Assembly (NCBI GenBank): GCA_030248215.1
Contig: JASANG010002560.1
Coordinates: forward strand, 62,001-126,000
From: Enoplolaimus lenunculus
Taxonomy: Eukaryota > Nematoda > Enoplea > Enoplida > Thoracostomopsidae
DNA length: 64,000 nucleotides
Direction: 5' to 3'
Both the position numbers and the translations under genes were made by a program. Within the stretch, counting starts at the first letter, position 1, and the number at the start of each line of letters is the position of its first letter. Shown here piece after piece: positions 10,201 through 20,393 of this stretch. The notes below the pieces were generated by a model. That model was not told the DNA's origin. It did not search any database and saw only the letters and a program-made list of their open reading frames with translations.

Positions 10201-13200
10201 AATCTGAAACTCATTTTCAAATCCGGCTCAATCTGTTAGCTCACTGTTCGGCAAAGACTGGAACGCCAGACACCACGACTCAACCTGAATATTTTCGAAT
10301 ATATTTCACACACGTACCGGGTACAGGGATTGAGCATACGAAACAGAATTGGTCGAAACAATCAGCGAAATCCGACGACGATATTGAGCGGCCGAAACAG
10401 GTTCCGCAACGGGCGAAAAGTATTAATACAGCGGCTAAAACTTCAAACCGAAAACAACGAACGCATCATCGTAGTGGTTCAATGACAGAGCTGTTGTCGG
10501 TAAAAACAAACTATTGGAGCGTGAAACCAATTGAAACTGAACCCGGAAGTGAAATCGATAAAAGCTGGTTCAGTTATACATTGAACGTCACAGATCAAAG
10601 AAGCCGCCACGGCGGCTCTTCAAAAGATTCGCGACGGTCGGCGGCGTATTTGAACATAATCAATGATAAGTTGAAACCGGGCGAAGTTTACAAAATTGTA
10701 GCGATTGCACAATATTTGAACGGACGGTCGGAGTATTCGGAACCATTTGTGATGCATCGAGAAGGTACAAAATGGGGTCCAGGGGATTGCACCCTTTGAA
10801 AATAATTTGACCGCAATTAAATGTTTAAATATGCTTATAAGCAGGGTACAACCGGAGGTGAAAAATACCAGAGGCGGAGTTGGAGCCGGAGATGAGGCGC
10901 AATTAGGTTGTAAAGCTGGGGGGTTGCAATGTGTTGTTAAAGATGTTTGGTTTTTACGCTAATTTTAAGCAAAATTTCGAAAATTCTTTCCAGAAAATTG
11001 TAACAAAAGTAAAACAAAACGCGCTAAACAGATAAATTTTGCAAAATTATGCAAAATAGCACTACCGAAATTGCCGGAACCTCCGGCAAAAATTTTACCA
11101 GAGCCGGAGAGCCATCCGAAATGTTTATGCCCCCTATGAAAGTTTTTTCGCTGTCCAAGCATGTTGAGCTGGTAGCGAACCTGCTAAGGAGTAACGTAAC
11201 CACTGAGGTAGAGAGAGTATATACCCTAAAATTTTAATGACAAGCTATAGCGATCGGCTGTAAGATCAACTTCTGGCAGGGTCGGAGTAGCCACCCCCAA
11301 ACCCCCATTTGGAGGGAAACCCATAAAGAGGCACCCACTCTAACCGGTTGAAAGAAAAAACCGCCGAAGTTTTAAAATTGCTTTTTTCTGAATATATAAT
11401 CATTATTCTGTCGAAACATAATAAACTAAAGCTTTAAACTTATTTTTTGCTTAAGCTTGAGCGTACGCTTTATAGTATAAGCTCATTCATACGCTTAGGC
11501 TTATTCTTAGGAATATGCTTTACTGTTACGACCATGTTCTTTACATTGGCCAACCGTTGGACGAATGCTGCAAAATTAAAATACGTATCGAATATTTTAA
11601 GGTACCGAAGCCCACACCAATACGGCCGATGCACAAATTATCAATGTCCTACCACAACAATTCGCTGGGACTGCCAAGGGGGATCCGGATCGATTTATAT
11701 TACCATGGCGGCTGATGGCACCAAATAACCGGTTGCCGTCGATTGATCAAGCGTTGAAAGGCGAAGTGACCTCGCCGTTTTTATACACCGTCAAACAAAA
11801 AGGAACAAACGCGAAACTGGGATGTTTTGTCGAGTTGGAGCTGGCGAAATATGTCGCTCACAAGGATAATGTAAGTCAAAGATCAGAAATGTGTTTGAAT
11901 TTGAAATTTCGAAGCTTGTCTCTGCTGGTTTCAAATTATATTTGTATGCTCGCTTTTAAAACAAGCTCGTGATGAATGCTGCAAAAAAAATGGTGACTCA
12001 AATTGACTCTCTCTGAAATAGGCTTTTCCTGACTACACAAATTGAGTCAAAATTCGACTCCGCGTGAGTCAACTCTTATTTTTTGCAGTGTATACATAGA
12101 GTGAATGATACATGCATGTGCACCTCTTGGCGTTCCGCAAAGTACGTGCGTTTTTGGGCGATCCAGCTTAGAGGGGGTCGCTGGTGCAAGCAGTAACCCT
12201 AATTTAATCCATAATTGTTGCTTCGCATAGGTTGTACTTACTGTGCCCCCTTTTAATAAGCGAGGGGGCGTCGGTCAAATGCACAACGCGTGCCAGGTAC
12301 ACGTTGACCCAAGCGGAACCCTACGAGTTGCATACTCTTGTGTACTGCTCTACACGTTTGCACTATTTATATGTTAATATTTGACGGATACGCAGATTGC
12401 AATTTCGTTGCTCATATACTACATAATATATACTTTATGTTGCAAAACTGAACTCAAATTCAATATACTTTATAGTTGACATAATACAACCGGTAGTTCG
12501 GGTCAGTCAGACTCCGGCAGAAAGTGGATCTCCGACTCAATTACAATTTTTGCCGGAGATTTCGGCAATTTCGGTAGTGAAATTTGGATAGTTTTGCAAA
12601 ATTTATCTGTTCGCCGAGTTTCGTTTTACCTAACTTTGGTACAATTTTGAGTAAAAAATTGTCGAGTTTGTAACCTTAAAATCAAACGATTTAACGTCAC
12701 ATTACGCATATTTGTTAACCCTTTCTCACATGAATATTTTCTATTTCCCATAAGACCTACTTTTATGCTAGGATTCGAACTCCAGTGACTGGAGTGGGAG
12801 GCGTATACCATCACCACTCAGCTATAGGAGCTTGACCCTCGAGCCCGAAGGGGCTCTCACGTCTTATGGTGATTTAGTACAATGTATACGTGTTGCAATT
12901 GATAAACACGGTGCGATATATATTATTTAACGTATGCACAGTGCGCTGAGTTGCCTATAGGCAACTCAATGTGAGAAGGGGTTACAGATAGTACACTGAT
13001 AATTTTTTCGCTTAATAAAATTAACCAAATTATAACATCATTTTAACTACTTAATTTCGCGTCACCTTCCGTTCTGGCAAGTTTTGTTGACCTCCGGCTC
13101 CGGTATTATTCGCCTCCTCAATGCAATCTGGGAGACTGTGTCTACTAAAAACAGTTTGGCAGGATCTTGCATTTTCACACATTTAAGGTTTAGGTTATAC

Positions 13201-15001
13201 GTAAGCACAAGGACGCCTATTCCTAAGCCTAAAGCGTCTAAGAACAAAGTGTAGCAACAACATATATATATATTTATAACAGACCAAAGTGCTACCGGAC
13301 ATCCGATACACAGCCTTGGGCAAAGAAAATCACCTTTTATCAGGCGGTCTACTGGCAGAAAACGTTTCGGTTTACGATATAAGCCATTGGAATCTTGGTT
13401 TAATGTATAACGATGGGTTATATCGACTACAACAACCCAACGCTTCATTTATGGTAAGCTGCTAGCGAGTTTTAATCGTTTGAAATAATATACAGTAATA
13501 TTTAGGTAAAATAAGTTCCCATCCGTCAATACTGTTCACTATTTTTGCAAGCTTAAATTCTCAGAATAATCCTATGCCTAAAGCAAACCGCAACCTTCGG
13601 TGTATTTTATTTTTCTGGGGGGTGGGGGAAGAACTTATTGTTGGAAAAGTAAACAAGTTATTACAAAATTTAATAAGTAGAATAGCACGGTACGAAACCG
13701 GAGGTCTGCCTCCGGATCCTACAGAAAATCAGCCTCCGTCTCTGGTAGAATTTTTGCCGGTGGTTCCGGCAATTTCGTTATTTTGGTGTTAAAATTTTGC
13801 ATAATTTTGCAAAATCGTATCTGTTTTTACCGCGTTTCGTTTTACTTTTGTCACAATTTTCAGGAAAGAATTTTCGAAATTTCACACAAATTTAGCGTAA
13901 AATTTAGCAATTTAAGCACCATTTGCAGATAATTGCGAAAATTAACTAATTAACCATCATTTTTACTACCTAATGTCCCTCACCTGCGGCTCCGGCAAGT
14001 TTCGTTGACCTCCGGCTCCGGTATTTTTCACCTCTGGTTGTACCCTGGTAAATAGGGGTCATCTGAGCAATAGCTACGTCCGGTAAAAAATTTTTACAAG
14101 CATATTTTATATTTTTTAAGTTACTCAAGTGTTAATTATTACATTTGAAATAGACTGTTGGTACTCTATGATAAACCGAATGAAACATTACAAACATCCA
14201 AACAGTTGTTAGACAGGCCCATGTATAGAACAGGGCCGGAACAGTAGTGTGAAGCATATTCCTAAGCCTAAGCTTAAGCCTAAACATAAGAATGAGCCTA
14301 TTCCTAAGCCTAAGCCTAAGCCTAAGCGTAAGCAGAAAATTTAGTGTAAAATTTAAACTGACTCTATTACAGCCCCTGCGGAAAACGATCCGGCCCTGTT
14401 CAATACATAGGCCGACATATGATCTCTATTTTAATTGCAAAACTATTTTGTTGCAAAAATTACACTTTTTTAGCAATATAGAACTAGCTATGTAATTTTG
14501 TTTTGTTTTATATTACAGATACCAAAAGGAAAAAATTCATTGACAAATTCGACATGTCTCATTTTCCAGCCAAACGAAAATCATCTGTTGCCCGGATCGT
14601 TCTATCCGAACAGCGGCTTGCCAGCAATTTGCAACAAAGCCCACGACGCTATTTTAAGCTGGAATTTTTATTTTGTGTTATCCATTGGAAAAGCGGATAG
14701 TCTAAATAAACAAGCAACAGTCGCAGATGTGATCGCTGCTCAAAAACGCAAAATATTCTCGTCGTACGCTCAAGCTCAGGCGTTACCTGCGGCACCGCTT
14801 CCGATGCCTTTTGCGTATTTGCCTGGCGGCGGACCAAAAGTTGAAGTTAAACGACAGAATGGCTTCAAAACAAGCCGGAAAGAGAAGAGCAGGACTCGCC
14901 AGCCACGAAAACGGTCAAAACAAAGTAAATCGAGCGACAGGCGATCAAAGGAACGACAATGGAAACAAAGATACCGTAGAAGTCGCGAGCATGACATTTG
15001 A
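4295..15001 (+). CDS. Stonustoxin (SNTX)-like MACPF/CDC-related protein with FN3 region, 7 exons, 5' end unresolved
   Basis: Exons: up to 4571, 5521-5801, 7612-8441, 9788-10764, 11602-11870, 13283-13453, 14519-15001 (stop). Phases agree at all six junctions, giving at least 1,095 residues. The first exon carries the family start ALGRPFSLG and the second carries THVVTGILWGA, both typical of the pore-forming-like domain of fish stonustoxin and verrucotoxin. The third opens with CSFFGDYIL and holds the helical and thioredoxin-like regions. The fourth ends in a fibronectin type III-like stretch (EYFRIYF, YKIVAIAQY). The last three exons are not recognised; the protein ends in a Lys/Arg-rich tail. 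No PRY-SPRY domain is seen, unlike the roughly 700-residue fish toxins. Relatives occur in many non-venomous organisms, so toxicity cannot be assumed. The frame is open back to a stop at 4214 but has no ATG, so an upstream first exon is probably missing from this model. The first donor (GTGTTG) is weak. Confidence 0.82.
4865..5050. mobile_element. MITE family C, degenerate (SNTX-like intron 1)
   Basis: Contains GTGAGTTGACTAATTCAGAA and ATGAGTTAAATCAATTCAG motifs of family C. No clean termini. Confidence 0.45.
5802..6395 (+). repeat. 117-bp tandem repeats starting at a splice donor, ending in a family D MITE
   Basis: GTAAGGCAGAG occurs at 5802, 5919, 6036 and 6153, exactly 117 bp apart. The first is the donor of SNTX-like exon 2; the others are copies of it. 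Each unit also holds the left half of a family D MITE (ACTACAAAAAATGATGAGTA). A complete family D element follows to 6395, ending in ACTCACCGTTTTTTGCAGTG. Frames open on both strands here are repeat artefacts. Confidence 0.85.
6545..6728. mobile_element. MITE family B (SNTX-like intron 2)
   Basis: GGCCAATGTACTTTAAG-type left end, CCTAAG hexamers and a right end with TTTATGGACCCACCAGAA similar to the element at 8843-9057. Confidence 0.5.
7057..7469 (+). mobile_element. MITE family E
   Basis: Begins CAGGGTATAACCGGAGG and ends CCTCCAATTGCACCCTGG. GGCTCCGG motifs lie near both ends, three of them in tandem (GACCTCCGGCTCCGGCAA) on the right. The core is AT-rich. It ends 143 bp before the acceptor of SNTX-like exon 3. 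Confidence 0.8.
8448..8660. mobile_element. MITE family B (SNTX-like intron 3)
   Basis: GGCCAATGTATAGAACAAG left end, CCTAAG core, GCTCCTGATCTTTACTTGGG right end. Confidence 0.65.
8843..9057. mobile_element. MITE family B, second copy in SNTX-like intron 3
   Basis: GGCCAATGTTTACTTTAAGG left end and CCTAAG hexamers. The right side runs into a G/C-rich stretch (GGGGGGCCACCCCGGCCGTG) not seen in other copies. Confidence 0.5.
9140..9290 (-). mobile_element. MITE family A fragment
   Basis: Reverse-strand match to the left half of family A (CCTGGAGTCATTTATGCACT, GGACTCTACCCGCTTACAGA). Confidence 0.55.
10842..11130 (+). mobile_element. MITE family E, right end missing
   Basis: Begins GCAGGGTACAACCGGAGGTG and shares the AT-rich core (GCAAAATTATGCAAAAT, TTGCCGGAACCTCCGGCAAA) with other family E copies. 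Lies just after the end of SNTX-like exon 4. Confidence 0.65.
11979..12095. mobile_element. MITE family D (SNTX-like intron 5)
   Basis: GCAAAAAAAATGGTGACTCA start, CTCTCTCTGAAATAGGC inside and TTATTTTTTGCAGTG end. Confidence 0.65.
12487..13132 (+). mobile_element. MITE family E interrupted by family I
   Basis: Left end ACAACCGGTAGTTCGG and right end CCTCCTCAATGCAATCTGGG are degenerate family E termini. The AT-rich core is split at 12715-12984 by a complete family I element. Confidence 0.7.
12715..12984. mobile_element. Family I MITE carrying a tRNA-like segment, copy 1
   Basis: 270 bp with inverted ends TTAACCCTTTCTCACATGA and CAATGTGAGAAGGGGTTA. The minus strand of 12764-12833 reads as a tRNA: AGCTCCTATAGCTGAGTGG, an anticodon-like GCCTCCCACTCCAG and a box B AGTTCGAATCC. 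A short perfect palindrome TTGCCTATAGGCAA lies near the right end. Confidence 0.8.
13687..14048 (+). mobile_element. MITE family E (SNTX-like intron 6)
   Basis: GGTACGAAACCGGAGGTCTG left end and CACCTCTGGTTGTACCCTGG right end, with the shared TTGCCGG and GCATAATTTTGCAAAAT core. Confidence 0.75.
14217..14412. mobile_element. MITE family B (SNTX-like intron 6)
   Basis: GCCCATGTATAGAACAGGGC and GCCCTGTTCAATACATAGGC flank CCTAAG hexamers. It ends about 106 bp before the last exon of the SNTX-like gene. Confidence 0.8.
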
Positions 15002-15067
15002 TACTAGGAAAGAAGAGACAAGATTGTACATCGATTGACGGTAGAAATACTTGTTAATATTGTTGGT

Positions 15068-15286
15068 TCATGTTACTTTTAGGGCCGTCACAGTTTGTGG
15101 TTCGTCTGCAAAAGAGTAGGCTTACATTCAAGACTACATTTTTTTGCTTAGGCTTAGGCTTACGCTTTTGCAACGCTTAGGCTTAGGCTGACGCTTAGGA
15201 ATACGTTTTTGCAACGCTAAGGCTTAGGCTTAAACTTAGGAATACGCTTAATCTACTGTTATACGGCCCTAAAAGTAACATTGGCC
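15068..15286. mobile_element. MITE family B
   Basis: TGTTACTTTTAGGGCCGTCA and ACGGCCCTAAAAGTAACATT are perfect inverted ends of about 17 bp, with two runs of CTTAGG hexamers between them. It lies 67 bp after the SNTX-like stop codon. Confidence 0.8.
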
Positions 15287-15682
15287 ATTATTCTTTACGC
15301 TTTTGTGTTTGAAAAAATTCAATACAAATTTTATTTTTAAGATATAAAATTTATGTTTTGAAATTTTAGACGCACCGTCTCATTTGCATATTTTTCGCCA
15401 GCGTCTCTTAATATTCACCACAACCAGTTTAATTGCTAATAAACCTAAACAGTGTCGACGTTTGTGACCAAAAATCAAGCTGGGTAAAGGATCACAAATT
15501 TTTAGCCGCACTGTGAAATCTTTAAACACGCAGATATACCCGAGTCACAATTTGTTTTACTCGGCCGCGTTTACCCACAGGTAGCGTGCAGCGCTAGCTC
15601 GGGTATACTACTAACTCCGGTTTTGATGTAATCAAGTTTAGGATTGGTGTCAAAAACACTATATATGAGGCACAAATTTGAT
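15287..15682. other. Stretch without a recognised feature
   Basis: About 400 bp of unique-looking AT-rich sequence between two family B elements. No convincing exon or repeat seen. Confidence 0.4.
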
Positions 15683-15868
15683 GGCCCATATAAAGATCAG
15701 GGGCGGAACGTTTTTCGGTGGGAGTTGAAAAGAGTAAGCTTAAGGTTTAGATGAATTTTTTTCCTTGGCTTCGGCTTAGGCTTAGGCTTACAAAAATGCT
15801 CGTTCTTACGCTTAGGCTTAGGCTTAGAAATACGCTTACAATGCTCCTGCTCTTTTACATTGGTCAAT
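15683..15868. mobile_element. MITE family B
   Basis: GGCCCATATAAAGATCAGGG left end, GGAACGTTTTTCGGTGGGA inner motif, CTTAGG core and CTGCTCTTTTACATTGG right end. Confidence 0.7.
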
Positions 15869-16077
15869 TTAATTTTATAATAATATTTGAATTTAAGACG
15901 AGTAAATTATAAAATCAAAGACATACACAAATAGAAAGGCGAAATTTTTTGTTTAAAAAGTTTCAGCTGTCAAATATTTAACCGCCGACTACAGTTCTCC
16001 ACACAAAATCGCCACAAAACGTAGAAAGTCCACTGGTGCTTCTGAATCCCAGCTTACAATCGTCTGGTGGATGGTAT

Positions 16078-16347
16078 TAACCCTTTCTCACATGAACATT
16101 TTCCATTTTCCCTGAGACCTACTTTTATGCTAGGATTCGAACTCGGGTGACTGGAGTGGGAGGCGTATACCATCACCACTCAGCTATAGGAGCTTGACGC
16201 TCTAGCCCGAGGGGGCTCTCACGTCTTGTGGTGACTTAGTACTATGTATACGTGTTGCAATTGTTAAACACGGAGCGATATACATTATTTAACGTATATA
16301 CACTGCGCTGTAGTTGCCTATAGGCAACTCAATGTGAGCAGGGGTTA
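16078..16347. mobile_element. Family I MITE carrying a tRNA-like segment, copy 2
   Basis: 270 bp, closely similar to 12715-12984 along its whole length, including the tRNA-like part and the TTGCCTATAGGCAA palindrome. Ends about 120 bp downstream of the cytidine deaminase stop. Confidence 0.85.
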
Positions 16348-16466
16348 AATACCTAAACATCAGATGGACCGTTGTTTTTAAAAAAATGTAAAATTCGATC
16401 TTAATACAAATAAAATGGAATATATTCAAACAGGAAAGGGTTTAATTTCAAAGCGGCGTTCAATTG

Positions 16467-19400
16467 CTACGAAGCATCTGCTGACACAGTCAGTGTTTTG
16501 ATCAGATCTTGCATTGAAAACGTTTCTGGAAGTAGTTGGCTAATTGTGGCGGATTTCATTTGACGTTGGCAATTTGCGTAATAAACCAGTGTTTCGTGCC
16601 CAAATTCGCTGATGAATTGTCGACACGAACCGCATGGTGCAACTATATTCGGAGCAGGGATGTCCCTAAAACGAAAGCTATGAATTTAAAAAATGATTCA
16701 GTTTGCCATGAAAAACTTCAATGCTCAAGTTCATGGTGTAACCGGATATGCGTTTTCGGTAAAAATCTGTGTCCGTTTCCATTCTAAAAATAACGCAAAT
16801 TGTATTATTTTTAAGTTCAAAATTAGTTATAAATCACGTATATACATCGCAATTTGTCTGTGTTTACTATCCGTTTACACAGTGCTCAACTTTTACTCAA
16901 GAATAGCGTAGCTGTGATTTCATTTTGGAAGGGTACAATTTTCAAAGATTGACCTCTAGAAAGCCGCCGCTATGTATGCTCCCATTTTCTACAATCTTGT
17001 GTTGAAGACGTCCCAAATTTACCGGGCTATACTTTTCAGCTATTTTACTATAGAAAACATTGGGAAACTTGATCGAACCATTTTCATATCTAAATTTACA
17101 GGGCTGGTATAAGGATCTTCTGAAAAATGAGTTAACATACTCTTATCACAATTCACATTTTACGCAAACGAAAACGAAAACATATATTTGGTTTTACTTT
17201 CAATTGCTGTAGTGACCCGAACAAGAGCGGAAAGGCTGATATTTGTTTTGACTTCAGAGGGGATCCTTTTTTATTCAATTACGGACTGTTGCTTTATTTT
17301 TAATTCACCCCATAGCTGGATCCAACCCCTTCAATTTTATTCTTTTTTGGCAACAGCTGTTTTGTTGATTGCTATATCCGTAATTCTTTTTTTTGGATTT
17401 AATAATAATCCTTATTCGGATTGTCTAAGTGTCTGTTTAAGCAGTTCAGGCCGTTCTTTTTTGTATGCTATATGCGCCCTACTTAGGACTTATGAACGTG
17501 ATCCCACTAACAAATTCTAGTTAGGAATACAGACTCTTATTGATTGGGACTCAAATTCGAAACCTCCTCGTATTCGGGTCACAATAGAATGTAATAAAAA
17601 GTACGATCAACTTACGTTGAGACAAAGACAGCTTTAAATCTACGGTGTCCTAACGAAACAGCGGCACACAACGCAGACCGCTCCGCACAAATGGTCAAGC
17701 CATACGAGGCGTTTTCAACATTAACACCTGAAATAAGTTTGAATTGACATATTGGCCCATGTTACTTTAAGGGGTGTGTTCAGGTTTCTGGTGGATCCAT
17801 AAAACAAAAGGTTTAGATTCAAGATTACATTTTCATGCTTAGGTTTAGGCTCAGACTTAGGCTTAGGTTTTGGCTTAGGAACACATTTTTTGCAACGCTT
17901 AGGCTTAGACGTAGGCTTAGGAACACATTTTGGCAACGTTTAGGTTTAGGCTTAGGCTTAGGAATACGCTAAATCTACTGTTATGCCCCTTAAAGTAACA
18001 TCGGCCGACATATTTAATAAAATATTTGCACCTGAACGATGTATTATTAATATTTGCTGTGAAAATATAGACAAATACTGAAACAAGGGTCCTACTATAA
18101 AGGCCGTCCCAATTTCCGGGGACAGAAATATACCCGGAGTGCACACTTATGCGCTCCTGGTTACATTCCCATCGGTCCAAACTGTCCCATCTGTCCAAAC
18201 TGTCCCATCTGTCCATCTGTCTCATCTGTTCCAACTGTCCCATCTATCCCATCTGTCCCAACTGTCCCATCTGTCCCGTTTGTTCTATCTGTCCCAACTG
18301 TCCCATCTGTCCTAAGTGTCCCATTTGTCCCGACTGTCCCATCTGTCCCAACTGTCCCATCTGTCCCAACTGTCCCGTTTATCCCAACTGTCCCATCTGT
18401 CCCAACTGTCCCATCTGTCCCAACTGTCCCATCCGTCCAAACTGTCTTATCTGTCCCAACTGTCCCATCTATCTCCCGACTGTCCCATTTGTCCCGACTG
18501 TCCCATCTGTCCCATCTGTCCAACTGTCCAATCTGCCCCGTTTGTCCCATCTGTCCCAACTGTCCGATCTGTCCTAAGTGTCCCGACTGTTCCATCTGCC
18601 CATTTGTCCCAACTGTCCCAACTGTCCCATCTGTCCCAACTGTCCCGCTGTCCCAATTATATTGTTTGTATTTACTCCTGGTACATTGCTGTCCCATGAA
18701 AATGGGACGGGTACTCCTGGTACATTTCTGTCCCGGGAAAATGGGACGGCCTTTAGGGTAACATTGGCCGATAAAGGCATCACTGCCATAAAAATTGGTC
18801 ATTGAATATTGTAATTGCCTGCCATATACTTCTGTCCAACAAGTTTGGGCCCACGTTACTTTTAGGGCCGTCCCGGTTTCTGATAGGCCTTTAAAAGAGT
18901 AAGCTTACATTCTAGGCTACATTTTTCGATTAGGCTTAGTCTAGGCTTAGGCTTAGGCTTAGGAATACGCTTTTGCAACGCTTAGACTTAGGCTTCTGCT
19001 GAGGAATACGCTTAATCTACTGTTTCGGCCCTAAAAGAAACATTTGCCCCTTTATCAAGTACTCAATGCTACAGGCACACAGGTGAGGCCAGCTACGAGC
19101 AGCCACGCACTATCCCCTTCTAGCAGACTACAAGAACCACCCGATAGTTCGGCTATCAGAACAATTCGCCAAAAATGAAACCATATATTTGAACCAACTG
19201 ATAATCCAAAACTTTAAGGAAACACAGTTGCACAAGTTATTTTCAAGGCCGTCCCGGTTTCTATGGTGGGACTAAAGAACCAATCCAAATCAGGTTTTCT
19301 AACGCAATAGTTTCAGATTTTGGTTAATTTTCGTTATTTTATTAATGTCATACTGTAGTGACCCGAATAAGAGGGAGTTAATAAGAGGGCGTCTCCATTT

Positions 19401-20028
19401 TGAGTCCCAATCAATAGGAGTCTGTATCCCTAATAAGAGTCCGTAAGCGGAAAGAGTCCCTAAACCCCCCTAATTACAGTCCCTAAATGTGAATTTATCT
19501 CTAATCGTAGATCATACACGGCTCCAGGACCAAATAAAGTTGAGTTCGAAACTTTAAAGCGTACCAAAGTTTTAAAAGTAACATTCCAAAGTGCATTATC
19601 GCTCAATCTTTTGATGCACGGTAAAAAAAGGAGAGCGGGTTATAAAATAAATAGCAGTCCATAACCGAATAACAGGTTAGCACCTCTGGAGAGGCCAAAT
19701 AAATATCAGTCCCCCTCTGATTCGGTTACTACAGTATCGAACAATTACAGAATATATGTATTAAAAAAACGTTTCATTTTTATTAGTGATTTTAACCCTT
19801 GGCAAGATTATTACTCGTTGTGCTTCACATTTGTTTTTGATAGCATTCCAAATTGGTATTTGGTTTTCAGAAAACAATTCTAACGCTTCACTAACCGGTT
19901 ATCCATACATCGGATTCTGTCAACACAGCGCAACCAACTCTAAATTTGCTATAAGGGCAGTAGGCAAAATTTTTTGCTTCTATCGCCTTTTTAAGCCCTT
20001 CTTGTACGATATTTTCTGGTAACTGCAT
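16467..20028 (-). CDS. CDA: Cytidine deaminase, complete, 3 exons
   Basis: Exons on the minus strand: 20028-19896 (ATG at 20028-20026), 17727-17616, 16665-16467 (stop at 16469-16467). Junction phases are 1 and 2 and agree, giving 147 residues; human CDA has 146. The enzyme converts cytidine and deoxycytidine to uridine and deoxyuridine in pyrimidine salvage, using one zinc ion per subunit in a cytosolic homotetramer. All signature parts are visible: [11 protein letters not shown] in exon 1, the substrate-binding NVEN and the catalytic CAERSAL in exon 2, and the zinc ligand pair PCGSCRQ in exon 3, followed by the family's ELLP-like C-terminus (QLLPETF). No active-site residue is missing. The 2.2-kb first intron holds a MITE with a 9-bp minisatellite and two other elements; the second intron is about 950 bp. 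It is the only gene on this strand between the SNTX-like gene and the region before SMG8. I regard this call as secure. Confidence 0.95.
17206..17586 (-). mobile_element. MITE family A, full length, diverged (deaminase intron 2)
   Basis: Begins CTGTAGTGACCCGAACAAG and ends CGTATTCGGGTCACAATAG. Interior motifs (ATTACGGACTGTT, TTATTGATTGGGACTCAAA) follow family A in reverse. Its end lies about 30 bp from deaminase exon 2. Confidence 0.7.
17753..18006. mobile_element. MITE family B (deaminase intron 1)
   Basis: TTGGCCCATGTTACTTTAAG and CTTAAAGTAACATCGGCC inverted ends around CTTAGG hexamers. Confidence 0.75.
18098..18760. mobile_element. MITE family H carrying a 9-bp minisatellite
   Basis: Inverted ends AAAGGCCGTCCCAATTTCCG and CGGGAAAATGGGACGGCCTT, extended by GGACAGAAATATACC and its partner. 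The interior (18163-18658) is about 55 copies of a 9-mer CTGTCCCA[A/T/C]. Because 9 is a multiple of three and the unit lacks stops, long frames are open on both strands (up to 213 codons); these are not genes. Confidence 0.85.
18847..19050. mobile_element. MITE family B (deaminase intron 1)
   Basis: GGGCCCACGTTACTTTTAGG and GGCCCTAAAAGAAACATTTG ends around a CTTAGG core. Confidence 0.7.
19352..19736 (+). mobile_element. MITE family A (deaminase intron 1)
   Basis: ACTGTAGTGACCCGAATAAG left end and GATTCGGTTACTACAGTA right end, complete and well preserved. Confidence 0.85.
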
Positions 20029-20047
20029 TTAAATTTTATCTCAACCT

Positions 20048-20049
<2 letters not shown>

Positions 20050-20099
<50 letters not shown>
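20050..20099. repeat. (AT)n microsatellite
   Basis: About 25 AT dinucleotides, 22 bp upstream of the deaminase start codon. Confidence 0.9.
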
Positions 20100-20393
20100 A
20101 TGTGTATTTACTGAAAGAACCCCAGGATTTTGCAGTCATCCAGGAATGTGATTGTTGCTAAACTTTTAGGTGCGTCTTGTATTAACTCGGAACTAATATG
20201 AACACTTTTAGCATTAGTCCTTCAATTAGCTTGCAATAACTTTGTTACTGACCACTTTGATAGGACTGGAAACTTTCGGCCTATACGAACTTACAATTTC
20301 AGCGTTCCTAATTGTTCATTTATGTAAAATTGTTCGATTCAAAACTCAATAAAATCGACCTGCTATCTATGACAGCTATATAATTACCTCAAA
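20100..20393. other. Stretch without a recognised feature
   Basis: AT-rich sequence upstream of the deaminase start. It may hold its promoter, but no clear motif is seen. Confidence 0.3.

Noticed and set aside
18161..18802. 213-codon open frame on the minus strand (Gly-Thr-Asp repeats) and Cys-Pro-rich frames on the plus strand
   Set aside because: Produced by a 9-bp minisatellite without stop codons inside a MITE; open on both strands and without a start context or splice partners.
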